Shown here one piece after another: positions 12,852 to 21,313 of a stretch of DNA of 35,812 nt. Position 1 is the first letter of the stretch; every line of letters starts with the position of its first letter. The position numbers were made by a program, and so were the translations under genes. Below the pieces are notes generated by a model that had not been told where the DNA came from, ran no database searches, and saw nothing but the letters and a program-made list of their open reading frames with translations. The DNA comes from a virus, in IMG/VR virus record IMGVR_UViG_3300031951_000598, positions 1 through 35,812 of that record. The stretch is one strand, 5' to 3'.

Positions 12852-12879
12852 AACATACACCGCCGGTGCAGGATGACCA
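12852..12879 (-). promoter_or_regulatory. Leftward promoter of satellite operon
   Basis: On the minus strand TGGTCA (12874-12879) and TATGTT (12852-12857) are 16 bp apart, with the operator palindrome in between. The -10, spacing and operator position match the leftward promoter at 8361-8388. Confidence 0.6.
12856..12870. promoter_or_regulatory. Operator palindrome, copy 3
   Basis: TACACC-GCC-GGTGCA. It differs from copy 1 only in the 3-bp centre and shares the flanking GAACA/AAACA context that forms the -10 on the minus strand. Confidence 0.7.
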
Positions 12880-12906
12880 TTGCAAAGAACGCGGGGCGTT
12901 ATGCGC

Positions 12907-12938
12907 TTGACGCATGGCTAAAATTGGCGCAATAAAAT
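12907..12938 (+). promoter_or_regulatory. Possible rightward promoter of the late/methylase unit
   Basis: TTGACG (12907-12912) precedes an AT-rich stretch, AATAAAAT (12931-12938), just before the methyltransferase ATG at 12942. Spacing is 18-20 bp depending on the -10 chosen. No Shine-Dalgarno is present, so a leaderless transcript is possible. The late genes that follow have no stronger promoter that I can see. Confidence 0.35.
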
Positions 12939-12941
12939 TAC

Positions 12942-14192
12942 ATGATCCAGATCGAGCGCATCGGCGTCGAGGCGCTGATCCCATATGCCCGCAACTCGCG
13001 CACCCACAGCGACGCGCAGGTAGCCCAGATCGCGGCGTCGATCCGAGAGTTCGGGTTCACGAACCCCGTTCTCGTGGACGAAGCGAATGGCATCATCGCG
13101 GGCCATGGCCGCGTCCTGGCGGCCCGCAAGCTGAAGATGCCGGATGTGCCGGCGATCCGGCTTTCGCACCTGACCGAGGCGCAGAAGCGAGCCTACGTCA
13201 TCGCGGACAACAAGCTAGCGCTTAACGCCGGCTGGGACATCGAACTGCTGCGGCTGGAGATCAACGACCTGCGCGGCCTGGAGTTCGACGTGGCGCTGAC
13301 CGGCTTCTCGACCGAGGAGCTCGACGCGCTGATGGCCGCGCCGGGAACCGAGGGCCTGACCGATCCCGATGCAATCCCAGAGGCGCCAGAGCAGCCGATC
13401 GCGGTGCCGGGCGACGTGTGGCTACTGGGGCGGCACCGGCTGGTCTGCGGCGACTGCACCGATCCGCTTGCGGTCGAAAAGGCGTTGAGCGGCGTCAAGC
13501 CGCACCTGATGGTCACCGACCCGCCTTACGGCGTCGAGTACGACGCCAACTGGCGAAACGAAGTCGATCGCAAGAACGGCAAGCCCTACGGCGCTCGCGC
13601 CGTAGGAAAGGTCAAGAACGACGACAAGGCCGACTGGCGCGAAGCATGGGCGCTGTTCCCCGGTGATGTTGCCTATGTCTGGCATGCGGGAAACATGGCG
13701 CACGTTGTGGCCGAAAGCCTGATGGCCTGTGATTTGGGCATTCGCGCGCAGATTATTTGGGCGAAGAGCCAGTTCGTGATCGGCAGAGGCGACTACCATC
13801 CGCAGCATGAGCCTTGCTGGTACGCCGTTCGAAAGGGCCGCAAGGGCCATTACGACGGCGGCCGAAAACAATCGACGCTGTGGCAGATCGACAAGCCCCG
13901 CAAGTCTGAGACTGGCCACAGCACGCAGAAGCCCGTCGAGTGCATGAAGCGCCCCATTGAGAACAACTCCTCGCCGGGGCAGGCGGTCTACGAGCCGTTC
14001 AGCGGGTCAGGCACCACCATCATCGCCGCCGAGATGACGGGCCGCGCGTGCCACGCGATCGAGCTCAATGCGGCCTATGTCGATGTCGCAGTGAAGCGCT
14101 GGCAGGAGTTCACCGGGCAGGCTGCGACTCTGGAGGGCGATGGCCGCAGCTTCGCTGACATGGCGACCGAGCGATGCAAAGCCGACGCATGA
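12942..14192 (+). CDS. ParB-like domain fused to DNA methyltransferase
   Basis: In this 416-aa protein, residues 1-95 form a ParB/sulfiredoxin-like domain with IIAGHGRVLAARKL (AGHGR at 53-57). From about 155 onward is an amino-methyltransferase with DPPY (193-196) before FSGSGTT (353-359), the beta-class order, so N6-adenine or N4-cytosine methylation. The fusion is common in phages and mobile elements. Likely roles are protection against host restriction or methylation-dependent regulation of packaging. No partner restriction enzyme is encoded nearby. Target sequence cannot be read. Confidence 0.9.
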   Translation: MIQIERIGVEALIPYARNSRTHSDAQVAQIAASIREFGFTNPVLVDEANGIIAGHGRVLAARKLKMPDVPAIRLSHLTEAQKRAYVIADNKLALNAGWDIELLRLEINDLRGLEFDVALTGFSTEELDALMAAPGTEGLTDPDAIPEAPEQPIAVPGDVWLLGRHRLVCGDCTDPLAVEKALSGVKPHLMVTDPPYGVEYDANWRNEVDRKNGKPYGARAVGKVKNDDKADWREAWALFPGDVAYVWHAGNMAHVVAESLMACDLGIRAQIIWAKSQFVIGRGDYHPQHEPCWYAVRKGRKGHYDGGRKQSTLWQIDKPRKSETGHSTQKPVECMKRPIENNSSPGQAVYEPFSGSGTTIIAAEMTGRACHAIELNAAYVDVAVKRWQEFTGQAATLEGDGRSFADMATERCKADA

Positions 14193-14386
14193 GCGCAATC
14201 GAAGCCGTGGCGAACGTCGCCATCGGCTATTTGGTCGCGGTCGCTGCCAACGCGGTGGTGCTTCCGTTGTTCGGCCTGCACCCGACCGCCTTCGACAGCT
14301 TCGCGATCGGCGCGCTGTTCACCGCGATCTCGCTGGCGCGGTCCTACGTCCTGCGCCGTCTTTTCAACCGCATCAGGAGCGCATAG
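14174..14386 (+). CDS. Small two-span membrane protein (DUF7220-like)
   Basis: ATG at 14174 gives 70 aa beginning MQSRRMSAIEAVANVAIGYL, matching the usual QSRxxSxIEAxxN start of a common phage membrane-protein family; ATG at 14189 overlaps the methylase stop and is the alternative. Two hydrophobic spans (about 12-32 and 41-58) end in ISLARSYVLRRLFNR. It regularly sits before terminase genes. Function unknown. Confidence 0.72.
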   Translation: MQSRRMSAIEAVANVAIGYLVAVAANAVVLPLFGLHPTAFDSFAIGALFTAISLARSYVLRRLFNRIRSA

Positions 14387-14395
14387 GTTATTCGC

Positions 14396-14734
14396 ATGGT
14401 GATGCCCGCGCACAAGCCGACGGAAGAGCGTCGCAAGCAGGTCGAACAGGCCTCCGGCCTCGGCCTGCCGCATGACCAGATCGCCGCGCTGATCGGCATC
14501 AGCGACGAGACGCTCCGCAAATACTACAAGACCGAGCTTGCGGTTGGTAAGGCCAAGGCCAGCGCGCAGGTCGCCAAAACGCTGTTCAACAAGGCCGTCA
14601 TCCAGGGCGACACCACCGCGATGATCTGGTGGACGAAGGCGCAGATGCGCTGGGCCGAGACGCAGCGCCACGAGAACAGCGGCCCCGAAGGCGGCCCGCA
14701 GCGCATCATCTACGAGTGGGGCGAGCCGACGTGA
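14396..14734 (+). CDS. Terminase small subunit (putative)
   Basis: This 112-aa protein (ATG 14396, or 14402) contains a helix-turn-helix in LGLPHDQIAALIGISDETLR then KYYKTEL, followed by a helical region with TLFNKAVIQGDTTAMIWWTK and WAETQ, the usual pattern of short phage TerS proteins. It would recognise packaging-initiation sites on phage DNA and deliver them to the large subunit. Its stop overlaps the GTG of terL. Confidence 0.75.
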   Translation: MVMPAHKPTEERRKQVEQASGLGLPHDQIAALIGISDETLRKYYKTELAVGKAKASAQVAKTLFNKAVIQGDTTAMIWWTKAQMRWAETQRHENSGPEGGPQRIIYEWGEPT

Positions 14735-16080
14735 CCGAGCTGCGCGATGCGCGCGTTCGGATGCCGTACAACCCGCGCAAAGCGTTCATGCCGTTCCACC
14801 GCCGCAGCCACCGCTGGGCCTGCCTCGTCGCCCATCGGCGCGCGGGCAAAACTGTGGCCGCCATCAACGACCTGATCCGCGCCGCGATCACCGCGCGCCA
14901 GCCTCACGCGCACTACGCCTACGTCGCGCCGTTCCGCTCGCAGGCCAAGTCGGTCGCCTGGGACTATCTGAAACGGTACGCCGAGCCAGCGACCGCGGGC
15001 GTCAACGAGGCCGAGCTGCTTCTGACGACGCGCACCGGGGCCAAGATCCAGCTGTTCGGCGCGGACAACGCCGACGCGATGCGCGGCCTCGGGTTCGACG
15101 GCGCGTATCTGGACGAGTACGGCGACTTCCGCCCGAGCGTCTGGGGCAACGTCATCCGTCCGACGCTCTCGGACCGGCAGGGCTGGGCGGTTATCGGCGG
15201 CACGCCGAAAGGGCGCAATCAGTTCCACGAGGCCGTAGAAGTCGCGCAGAGATCTCCGGACTGGTTTTTCCTGCGCCTGCGGGCCAGCGACAGCGGCATC
15301 CTGCCGGAAACCGAACTCCACGCGCTCCGCGCGCAGCTGACGCAGGACCAGTACGACCAGGAGTACGAGTGCTCGTTCGACGCGGCCATCCTCGGCGCGT
15401 TCTACGGTGTAGAGATGCGCGAGGCCCTCGACGCTGGCCGCATCCGATCGGTCCCGCACGACCCGGCGCTGCCGGTCTACACCGCGTGGGACATCGGCTG
15501 GCGCGACGACACCGCCATCTGGTGGTGGCAGGTCGCCGGCGGCGAGATCCACGTCATTGACCACCACGCCTCGAGCGGCTCGACCATCGCGGAGCTGGCC
15601 GAGATCGTCGCGGGACGCCCGTATCGCTACGGCAAGCATTACCTGCCGCACGACGCGCGGGCGAAGACGCTGGCCTCGGGCGGTCGCAGCGTGGTCGAGC
15701 AGCTGGCCGCGCTGCTAGGCGGGATCGGGATGTTCAACATCGTGCCAGACCTAGGCGTGCAGGACGGCATCCAGGCCGTGCGCCTCATGCTGCCGCGCGT
15801 CTGGTTCGACGACGAGCGGTGCCACGAAGGCATCGAGGCGCTGCGCCAGTACCAGCGCGAGTACGACGAGGACAAGCGCGCCTTCCGCGCCGCGCCGCGA
15901 CACGACTGGACGAGCCACAGCGCGGACGCCTTCCGCATGATGGCGATCGCGTGGCGCGAGGAGCCGCGGGTCGAGCCGCCGCGCAGTGATCGGCCACTAT
16001 TGATAGGGCCTGACAACTCGGCTACCCTCAACGACATGTGGGCCGCGTCGGCAGCCCGATCTCGGAGCGCGCGCATATGA
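14731..16080 (+). CDS. Terminase large subunit
   Basis: GTG at 14731 overlaps the terS stop, giving 449 aa. The ATPase domain shows a Walker A at 35-41 (HRRAGKT) and a Walker B with AYLDEY (Asp128, Glu129). The nuclease half begins with YTAWDIGWRDDTAIWWW (Asp254 and Asp259/260), then HYLPHDARAK and HSADAFRMM, placing the acidic residues of an RNase-H-like headful nuclease. It packages DNA into proheads using ATP and cuts concatemers, which fits a circularly permuted genome that assembles as a circle. Confidence 0.93.
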   Translation: MTELRDARVRMPYNPRKAFMPFHRRSHRWACLVAHRRAGKTVAAINDLIRAAITARQPHAHYAYVAPFRSQAKSVAWDYLKRYAEPATAGVNEAELLLTTRTGAKIQLFGADNADAMRGLGFDGAYLDEYGDFRPSVWGNVIRPTLSDRQGWAVIGGTPKGRNQFHEAVEVAQRSPDWFFLRLRASDSGILPETELHALRAQLTQDQYDQEYECSFDAAILGAFYGVEMREALDAGRIRSVPHDPALPVYTAWDIGWRDDTAIWWWQVAGGEIHVIDHHASSGSTIAELAEIVAGRPYRYGKHYLPHDARAKTLASGGRSVVEQLAALLGGIGMFNIVPDLGVQDGIQAVRLMLPRVWFDDERCHEGIEALRQYQREYDEDKRAFRAAPRHDWTSHSADAFRMMAIAWREEPRVEPPRSDRPLLIGPDNSATLNDMWAASAARSRSARI

Positions 16081-16466
16081 GCGACAGCGAGTACCACGCC
16101 GCAATGGGCGAGTTCGCGGGGCACATGCTCTGCACCGCCGTCGCCGCGCACTTCATGCACTGGTCGACCGACAGCTACGCCGCGCACAAGGCCCTAGGCG
16201 AGTACTACGAGGCGATCCCCGGCCTCGTCGACACCGTCGTCGAGAGCTATCAGGGCTGCTACGGGCTCGTCGGCAAGTTCGTCGCGCGCATGGACAATCC
16301 CCGCGGCAAAGGCGTCGAGGCCATGGTCGACTATTTCCGCGACCAGAAGGACTACGTCGAGAAGCAGCGCAAGAAGCTGCCCGATCGCAGCGAGCTGCAG
16401 AACGACATCGACGCCATCGCGTCGCTGATCGACAGCACGCTCTACAAGCTCCGTTTCCTGTCCTGA
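16077..16466 (+). CDS. DUF5856-like helical protein
   Basis: ATG overlaps the terL stop. The 129-aa helical protein has HMLCTAVAAHFMHWSTDSYA, AHKALGEYYEAIPGLVDTVV and ESYQGCYG, resembling the DUF5856 ferritin/Dps-like phage family. Whether it binds metal or DNA is unknown. It is encoded with head genes and may be packaged or act during assembly. Confidence 0.68.
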   Translation: MSDSEYHAAMGEFAGHMLCTAVAAHFMHWSTDSYAAHKALGEYYEAIPGLVDTVVESYQGCYGLVGKFVARMDNPRGKGVEAMVDYFRDQKDYVEKQRKKLPDRSELQNDIDAIASLIDSTLYKLRFLS

Positions 16467-16476
16467 GGAGGCCCGA

Positions 16477-16779
16477 ATGGCCGGCGTGAATAACCCCTAC
16501 CGCTACGCCTACGAGGCCGTCGCCGCCTCGCAGACGGATCAGGCGCTCGGCGCGACCGGCGCGACCGGCGACTACCTGCACCGCCTTCTGATTTCCGTCA
16601 CGACGGCATCGACCGCCTCGGTCACGCTGAAGGACGGTTCCACGACCATCTTCGCGACGCCCGCGGCAACGCCGATCGGCGTCTACAGCATCGAGGTCAA
16701 CGCGGTGTCGCGAAACGGCGCGTGGAATGTGACCACGGGATCGAACGTCACGGCTGTCGGCGTCGGCGTCTTCGCGTAG
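16477..16779 (+). CDS. Small beta-rich structural protein
   Basis: AGGAGG precedes ATG at a good distance. The 100-aa product is Thr/Ser/Val-rich with alternating strands (LLISVTTASTASVTLKDGST, later SNVTAVGVGVFA), typical of capsid decoration or fibre-like proteins. A local nine-base duplication encodes GATGATG. Position among head genes supports a virion role. Confidence 0.65.
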   Translation: MAGVNNPYRYAYEAVAASQTDQALGATGATGDYLHRLLISVTTASTASVTLKDGSTTIFATPAATPIGVYSIEVNAVSRNGAWNVTTGSNVTAVGVGVFA

Positions 16780-16783
16780 TGTC

Positions 16784-16942
16784 ATGAACAAGCCCGGCCT
16801 CTATGCCAACATCCTCGCCAAGCAAGAGCGCATCAAGGCGGGCTCCGGCGAGAAAATGAAGCGCCCTGGCGAGAAGGGCCGGCCGACCGCGGCAGACTTC
16901 AAGCAGGCGGCCAAGACCGCAAAGCCGGAGAACAAGCGATGA
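16784..16942 (+). CDS. Short basic phage protein (KPGLYANI type)
   Basis: The 52-aa product begins MNKPGLYANILAKQERIKAG and continues SGEKMKRPGEKGRPTAADFK, a sequence type repeatedly found in podovirus head regions. It is basic and probably disordered. Its stop overlaps the next ATG. Function unknown. Confidence 0.7.
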   Translation: MNKPGLYANILAKQERIKAGSGEKMKRPGEKGRPTAADFKQAAKTAKPENKR

Positions 16943-17229
16943 GCGCGGCGTGGCAGCGCAAGGAGGGCAAGAACCCTGCCGGCGGCCTCAATGCCAAGGG
17001 CCGCGCCAGCTACAAGGCCCAGACCGGCGGCACGCTCAAGCCACCCGTGAAATCGGGTGACAACCCGCGCCGCGCCTCGTTCCTCGCTCGCATGGGCAAC
17101 ATGCCCGGGCCGATGGAGAAGAACGGCAAGCCGACCCGCCTTGCGCTCGCGCTGCGCGCATGGGGCGCCTCTTCGAAGGCCGACGCGAAGGCCAAGGCCC
17201 GCGCCATCAGCGCGCGAAACAAGGAGTGA
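16939..17229 (+). CDS. DUF6321-like protein
   Basis: The 96-aa protein reads AWQRKEGKNPAGGLNAKGRA then SYKAQTGG, PPVKSGDNPRRASFLARMGN and RLALALRAWG, the conserved blocks of DUF6321. It is basic, Gly-rich and generally linked to terminase/portal genes in podoviruses. It may bind DNA or help head assembly. Overlaps the previous gene by ATGA. Confidence 0.75.
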   Translation: MSAAWQRKEGKNPAGGLNAKGRASYKAQTGGTLKPPVKSGDNPRRASFLARMGNMPGPMEKNGKPTRLALALRAWGASSKADAKAKARAISARNKE

Positions 17230-17234
17230 CGCCG

Positions 17235-17828
17235 ATGGCGATGAGCCGCGAAGAACAGGACGCCTTCGACCGCCGGATGGCGGGCATCATGGACCCGATG
17301 CTGCGCCCCGAGGGCACCGCGGGCGGCCCTGTCCGCAGCTACAGCTTCAGCGACTTGCGCCGCATGCTCGGGTTCGGCGGTAGCCCGGCCATGTCGCCCG
17401 CCGAGGCAACCGACGCCGCGCAGATGTACGAGCGCCTGCCCAACGCCGCCCTTCCTCCGACGCCGCCCGGCGACTACGACGCGCCGTCGCCGTCGATCCC
17501 GTACATGCCCAGCATCGACCCGCGTGGCGCGGCGGCCCCGATCCCGGCCCCGCCACGTCCCGCCGCCCCGCCCCGCCCGCGCCTGCCGGTGATGCAGGGT
17601 CTGCCGACAAACGAGGCGGACTTCGTGCCGCCGCGCGTCGACACGTTCGGCGGCGTGACGCCGGCGGACATAGCGGCGATGCCGATGGCGCGCCCCATGC
17701 CAGTTGATCCAATCGGCCCGCCGCCGGCGCGCCCGGTCGCAGCTCGCGGTCGCCCGTCGCCAGCCGATCTGGCCCGGGCGCTACGCGAGTCCGACGAGCG
17801 GTTCGCGCGCAGCACCGCGCCGCGATGA
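17235..17828 (+). CDS. Proline-rich structural-region protein
   Basis: ATG at 17235 follows AAGGAG by 8 nt. The 197-aa protein has a short helical N-terminus (MAMSREEQDAFDRRMAGIMD), a central Pro/Ala-rich stretch (about 75-118) and a basic C-terminal helix (LARALRESDERFARS). Mostly disordered; likely a virion-associated linker or assembly factor. The family is not recognised. Confidence 0.65.
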   Translation: MAMSREEQDAFDRRMAGIMDPMLRPEGTAGGPVRSYSFSDLRRMLGFGGSPAMSPAEATDAAQMYERLPNAALPPTPPGDYDAPSPSIPYMPSIDPRGAAAPIPAPPRPAAPPRPRLPVMQGLPTNEADFVPPRVDTFGGVTPADIAAMPMARPMPVDPIGPPPARPVAARGRPSPADLARALRESDERFARSTAPR

Positions 17829-18439
17829 TCTCGATCGCCACCGTCCTGCGATCCGGCGGAGATTACCGCCCCGAGCATGTCCGCGCCTTGGCCGACATGT
17901 GCGCGCGTTTTGCGCCGGCGCACCGTTTCGTGGTGCTGACCGACACCTGCTACGCGTTCGCCGAGGACGACGACATCGAGGCCCGGCCGTTGCGCCGCGA
18001 TTGGCCCGGCTGGTGGGCGAAGATGGAGTTGTTCGAGCTGCCCGGCCCGGTCCTGTATTTCGACCTCGACACCGTGCTCTGTCGCGACATCCAGCCGCTG
18101 GTCGAGCTAGTGCGCCACGACGCATTCGTGATCCTGCGCGACTTCTACCGCGGCCGCAGCAACCGCAACGCCATGCAATCGTCGATGATGTGGTGGGATG
18201 GCGACCTGTCGAGGCTGACCGCAGAGTTTGAGGCTGACCCTCGGTATCACCTCGGCGGCGACCAGGAATGGTTGGAACAGCATTACGCCGGCGAGCTGGC
18301 GTTTTGGCAGGACGTCGCGCCGCGCGCGATCGGCAGCTTCAAGGCTAGCCCGCGCACCAAGAACGAGCGCGTCATCATCTTCCACGGCCAGCCGCGTCCG
18401 TGGCAGCAGACCGAGGTGCCATACCATGCAGCGGCGTGA
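17825..18439 (+). CDS. Glycosyltransferase, GT-A fold (GT8-like)
   Basis: This 204-aa protein has a GT-A nucleotide-sugar site: HRFVVLTDTCY early, then GPVLYFDLDTVLCRDIQPLV, where DLD is the metal-binding DxD motif, and a C-terminal FHGQPRPW segment. It would transfer a sugar from a nucleotide donor. It overlaps its neighbours on both sides and precedes an FkbM methyltransferase, suggesting a two-step glycan modification. In a head-gene operon the acceptor could be a virion protein; this is inference. Confidence 0.82.
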   Translation: MISIATVLRSGGDYRPEHVRALADMCARFAPAHRFVVLTDTCYAFAEDDDIEARPLRRDWPGWWAKMELFELPGPVLYFDLDTVLCRDIQPLVELVRHDAFVILRDFYRGRSNRNAMQSSMMWWDGDLSRLTAEFEADPRYHLGGDQEWLEQHYAGELAFWQDVAPRAIGSFKASPRTKNERVIIFHGQPRPWQQTEVPYHAAA

Positions 18440-19055
18440 AGGCTGGCTCGTCCCCGACGCGGACCAAGTCGCGTTGGAGATCATCCTGCGCGAGGTCGAG
18501 GATCTCGACACCGACATCCTGCCGCGCACCGATGGCAGGCGCACCGTTGTGCAGGCCGGTGGCAACATCGGCATCTGGCCGGTCGCGCTCGCCCGGCACT
18601 TCAACTGCGTCGTGACCGCCGAGCCCGACGAGTTCAACCACGCCGCGCTGATGGCGAACCTCGATGAGCGCCTGCAGCGCGGGGCGCGGGTCATGGCCTA
18701 TCGCGGCGCATTCGGCGCGCAGCCCGGCACCGGCGCGATGGACCGCTTCGACCCGCACAACGTCGGCGCGCACAGGGTCAAGGACGGCTCCGAGTTCTCG
18801 ATCATGCGGATCGACAGCCTCGAGATCGACGACTGCGACTTGCTCTGCCTCGACGTGGAGGGCTACGAACACGCCGCGGTCCTCGGCGCGGAGCGGACGA
18901 TCAAGCACTCCTGGCCGACCATCGTGCTGGAGCTGAAGGGCCTCGGCGAGCGCTACGGCGTGACCGACGTCGACACCATCACCATGCTGGCGGATTGGGG
19001 CTATATGATCGCCGGGCATGTCCATCGCGACGTCATCTTCCGCAGGAGGCCGTGA
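18426..19055 (+). CDS. FkbM-family SAM-dependent methyltransferase
   Basis: ATG at 18426 (14-nt overlap with the glycosyltransferase) gives 209 aa. Motif I is TVVQAGGNIGIWPVALARHF, followed by VTAEPDE (acidic ribose-binding position) and MRIDSLEIDDCDLLCLDVEG, then a VLELKGLGERYG strand. This is the FkbM pattern; these enzymes O-methylate sugars or small molecules. Directly coupled to the glycosyltransferase, it may cap the added sugar. Confidence 0.85.
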   Translation: MQRREGWLVPDADQVALEIILREVEDLDTDILPRTDGRRTVVQAGGNIGIWPVALARHFNCVVTAEPDEFNHAALMANLDERLQRGARVMAYRGAFGAQPGTGAMDRFDPHNVGAHRVKDGSEFSIMRIDSLEIDDCDLLCLDVEGYEHAAVLGAERTIKHSWPTIVLELKGLGERYGVTDVDTITMLADWGYMIAGHVHRDVIFRRRP

Positions 19056-21313
19056 TGGCCGACGCCCAGCCGACCGGACTGCAGAAGTACCTGCAGGCGA
19101 TCTCGACCTACGAGCGCGAGTTCGAGCGCTGGCAGAAGCGTGCGACCAAGATCATCAAGCGGTACCGCGACGACATGCGGACGCAGTCGGGCAACGAGAC
19201 CGTCAAGTTCAACATCCTCTGGTCGAACGTCCAGACGCTTATCCCCGCGGTCTACGCCAAGCTGCCAAAGGCCTCGGCGGCCCGGCGCTTCGGTGACAAC
19301 GACCAGGTCGGTCGCGTGGCGGCGCAGCTGATCGAGCGCGCCCTAGACTATGAGATCGAGCACTACCCCGATTTCCGCGCGACGATGCGCTACGCCGTCG
19401 AAGACCGCTTCCTCGGCGGCCGCGGCGTCGCGTGGGTCCGCTATGAGCCGCATGTGCGCGCGCAGGAACTCGGCATGCCCGAGGACGGCCCGCAGGTCAC
19501 CGAGGACGTCGACGAGGACGGCAACCAGCCCGAGCCCGCCGGCGTGCCCGAGGAAATCGAGTACGAGTGCGCGCCGGTGGACTACGTCCACTGGAAGGAC
19601 TTCGGCCATTCGTCGGCCAGGACATGGGAAGAGGTCACGCAGGTCTGGCGCTGGGTCTACATGACCCGCGAGGCGCTGGTCGAGCGCTTCGGCGAGGAGA
19701 TGGGCCGCAGGATCCCGCTCGACAGCGGACCCGACAACCTCGACGGCCCTAACAAACAGCGCGAGGGCACGCGCGCAAAGATCTGCGAGTTGTGGGACCG
19801 CGAGACGCAGAAGGTCTACTGGATCAATAAGAGCATGGCGCAATTCGTCGACGAGCGCGACGACCCGCTGGAGCTGGAGGGCTTCTACCCCTGCCCGCGC
19901 CCGCTCTACGCCACGACGACGTCCGACACCCTCGTCCCGGTGCCAGACTTCCTGCTCTATCAGGATCAAGCCAACGAGCTGGACATCCTGTCCGACCGCA
20001 TCGACGGGCTCGTGAAGGCGCTGCGCATGCGCGGCGTCTACGATGCCTCGCAGCCTGCCCTGCAGCGCCTCCTGACCGAGGGCGACAACAACGCGCTGAT
20101 CCCGGTCGACAAGTGGATGGCATTTGGCGAGAAGGGCGGCCTCAAGGGCTCAATCGACCTCCTGCCGCTCGACACCCTCGCCCAGTGCCTGCTGCAATGC
20201 TACGCGGCGCGCGAGCAGATCAAGGCGCAGATCTACGAGATCACCGGCATTTCGGATATCATCCGCGGCCAGACCGCCGCGTCCGAGACCGCGACCGCGC
20301 AGCAGATCAAGGGCCAGTACGCTGGCCTGCGGCTGCGTTCGATGCAGGAGGAGGTCGCCCTCTTCGCGTCGGAGCTGATCCGCCTCAAGGCGCAGATCAT
20401 CTGCCAGCTGTTCCAGCCGCAGACCATCCTCCAGTACGCCGCCGCGCAGCAGATGTCGCCGGCCGACCAGCAATTGATCCCCCAGGCGCTGCAACTGCTG
20501 GCCGACAAGCCGCTGCGGAACTTCCGCATCGAGGTCGCGTCCGACAGCCTCGTTCAGATTGACGAGGCGCAGAACAAGCAGGACCGGCTGGAGTTCGTGC
20601 AGGCCTATGGCGGTTTCCTTGAAAAGGCGCTGCCGGTCGTCCAGCAGGTGCCGCAGGCCGCGCCGATCGTCATCGAGCTGATGAAGTACGGCATCGGCGC
20701 GTTCAAGCAGGCCGAGCCGATCGAAGGCACGCTCGACCGCATGCTGGAGCAGATCACCCAGCAGCAGCAGGTCGACGCCGGCGCCCAGCCGCCGCCCGAC
20801 CCCGAGATGGTCAAGGCGCAAATGCAGCAGCAGGCCGAGGCCGCGCGCATGCAGGCCGAGCAGCAGAAGGCGCAGTTCGACGCGCAGATGCAGCAGGCCA
20901 AGCTGCAGGCCGATATGCAGATCGAGCAGATGAGGGCCCAGGCGCAGGCTGCCATCGAAGAGCAGCGCCAGCGTTTCGAGGCTGCTCTGAAGGCCGAGGA
21001 GCTTGCCCAGCGCGCCGAGCTGGAGCGGCACAAGGCGCAACTCGACGCCGATACCAAGATCCTCGTGGCGCGTATCGGCGCGGCGGGGGCGGATGTCCCG
21101 GCGATCGACGCGGTCAACGATATCACTAACCGCATGGCGACCGGCATGTCCGAGGACGTGCGCTCGATGATTCAGGCGATGGCGCAGGACAGCGCCCAGC
21201 GCGAGCAGCAGCTGCTGGGGCTCATGCAGGCGCTGATGCAGGCCATGGCCGCCCCGAAACGCATCGTCCGCGGCCCGGATGGCAGGGCAATGGGCGTTGA
21301 AGTTGGCGCATGA
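19055..21313 (+). CDS. Portal protein
   Basis: ATG at 19055 has GCAGGAGG upstream and shares a base with the previous stop; the product is 752 aa. The N-terminal part (YEREFERWQKRATKIIKRYR, then FNILWSNVQTLIPAVYAKLP) is typical of podovirus portals of the P22-like superfamily. A central wing/stem region includes DILSDRIDGLVKALRMRGVY. From about 580 to 710 the protein is Gln/Ala-rich coiled coil, which would form the barrel extending into the capsid. It forms the dodecameric DNA channel and docks terminase. Confidence 0.92.
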   Translation: MADAQPTGLQKYLQAISTYEREFERWQKRATKIIKRYRDDMRTQSGNETVKFNILWSNVQTLIPAVYAKLPKASAARRFGDNDQVGRVAAQLIERALDYEIEHYPDFRATMRYAVEDRFLGGRGVAWVRYEPHVRAQELGMPEDGPQVTEDVDEDGNQPEPAGVPEEIEYECAPVDYVHWKDFGHSSARTWEEVTQVWRWVYMTREALVERFGEEMGRRIPLDSGPDNLDGPNKQREGTRAKICELWDRETQKVYWINKSMAQFVDERDDPLELEGFYPCPRPLYATTTSDTLVPVPDFLLYQDQANELDILSDRIDGLVKALRMRGVYDASQPALQRLLTEGDNNALIPVDKWMAFGEKGGLKGSIDLLPLDTLAQCLLQCYAAREQIKAQIYEITGISDIIRGQTAASETATAQQIKGQYAGLRLRSMQEEVALFASELIRLKAQIICQLFQPQTILQYAAAQQMSPADQQLIPQALQLLADKPLRNFRIEVASDSLVQIDEAQNKQDRLEFVQAYGGFLEKALPVVQQVPQAAPIVIELMKYGIGAFKQAEPIEGTLDRMLEQITQQQQVDAGAQPPPDPEMVKAQMQQQAEAARMQAEQQKAQFDAQMQQAKLQADMQIEQMRAQAQAAIEEQRQRFEAALKAEELAQRAELERHKAQLDADTKILVARIGAAGADVPAIDAVNDITNRMATGMSEDVRSMIQAMAQDSAQREQQLLGLMQALMQAMAAPKRIVRGPDGRAMGVEVGA

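Noticed and set aside
14710-15651. 313-aa antisense frame over terL
   Set aside because: The plus strand encodes an unambiguous terminase with Walker and nuclease motifs; the antisense product has no recognisable pattern.
20150-21040. 296-aa antisense frame over the portal gene
   Set aside because: Leu/Asp/His-rich mirror of the Gln/Ala coiled-coil coding region; no gene context on that strand.
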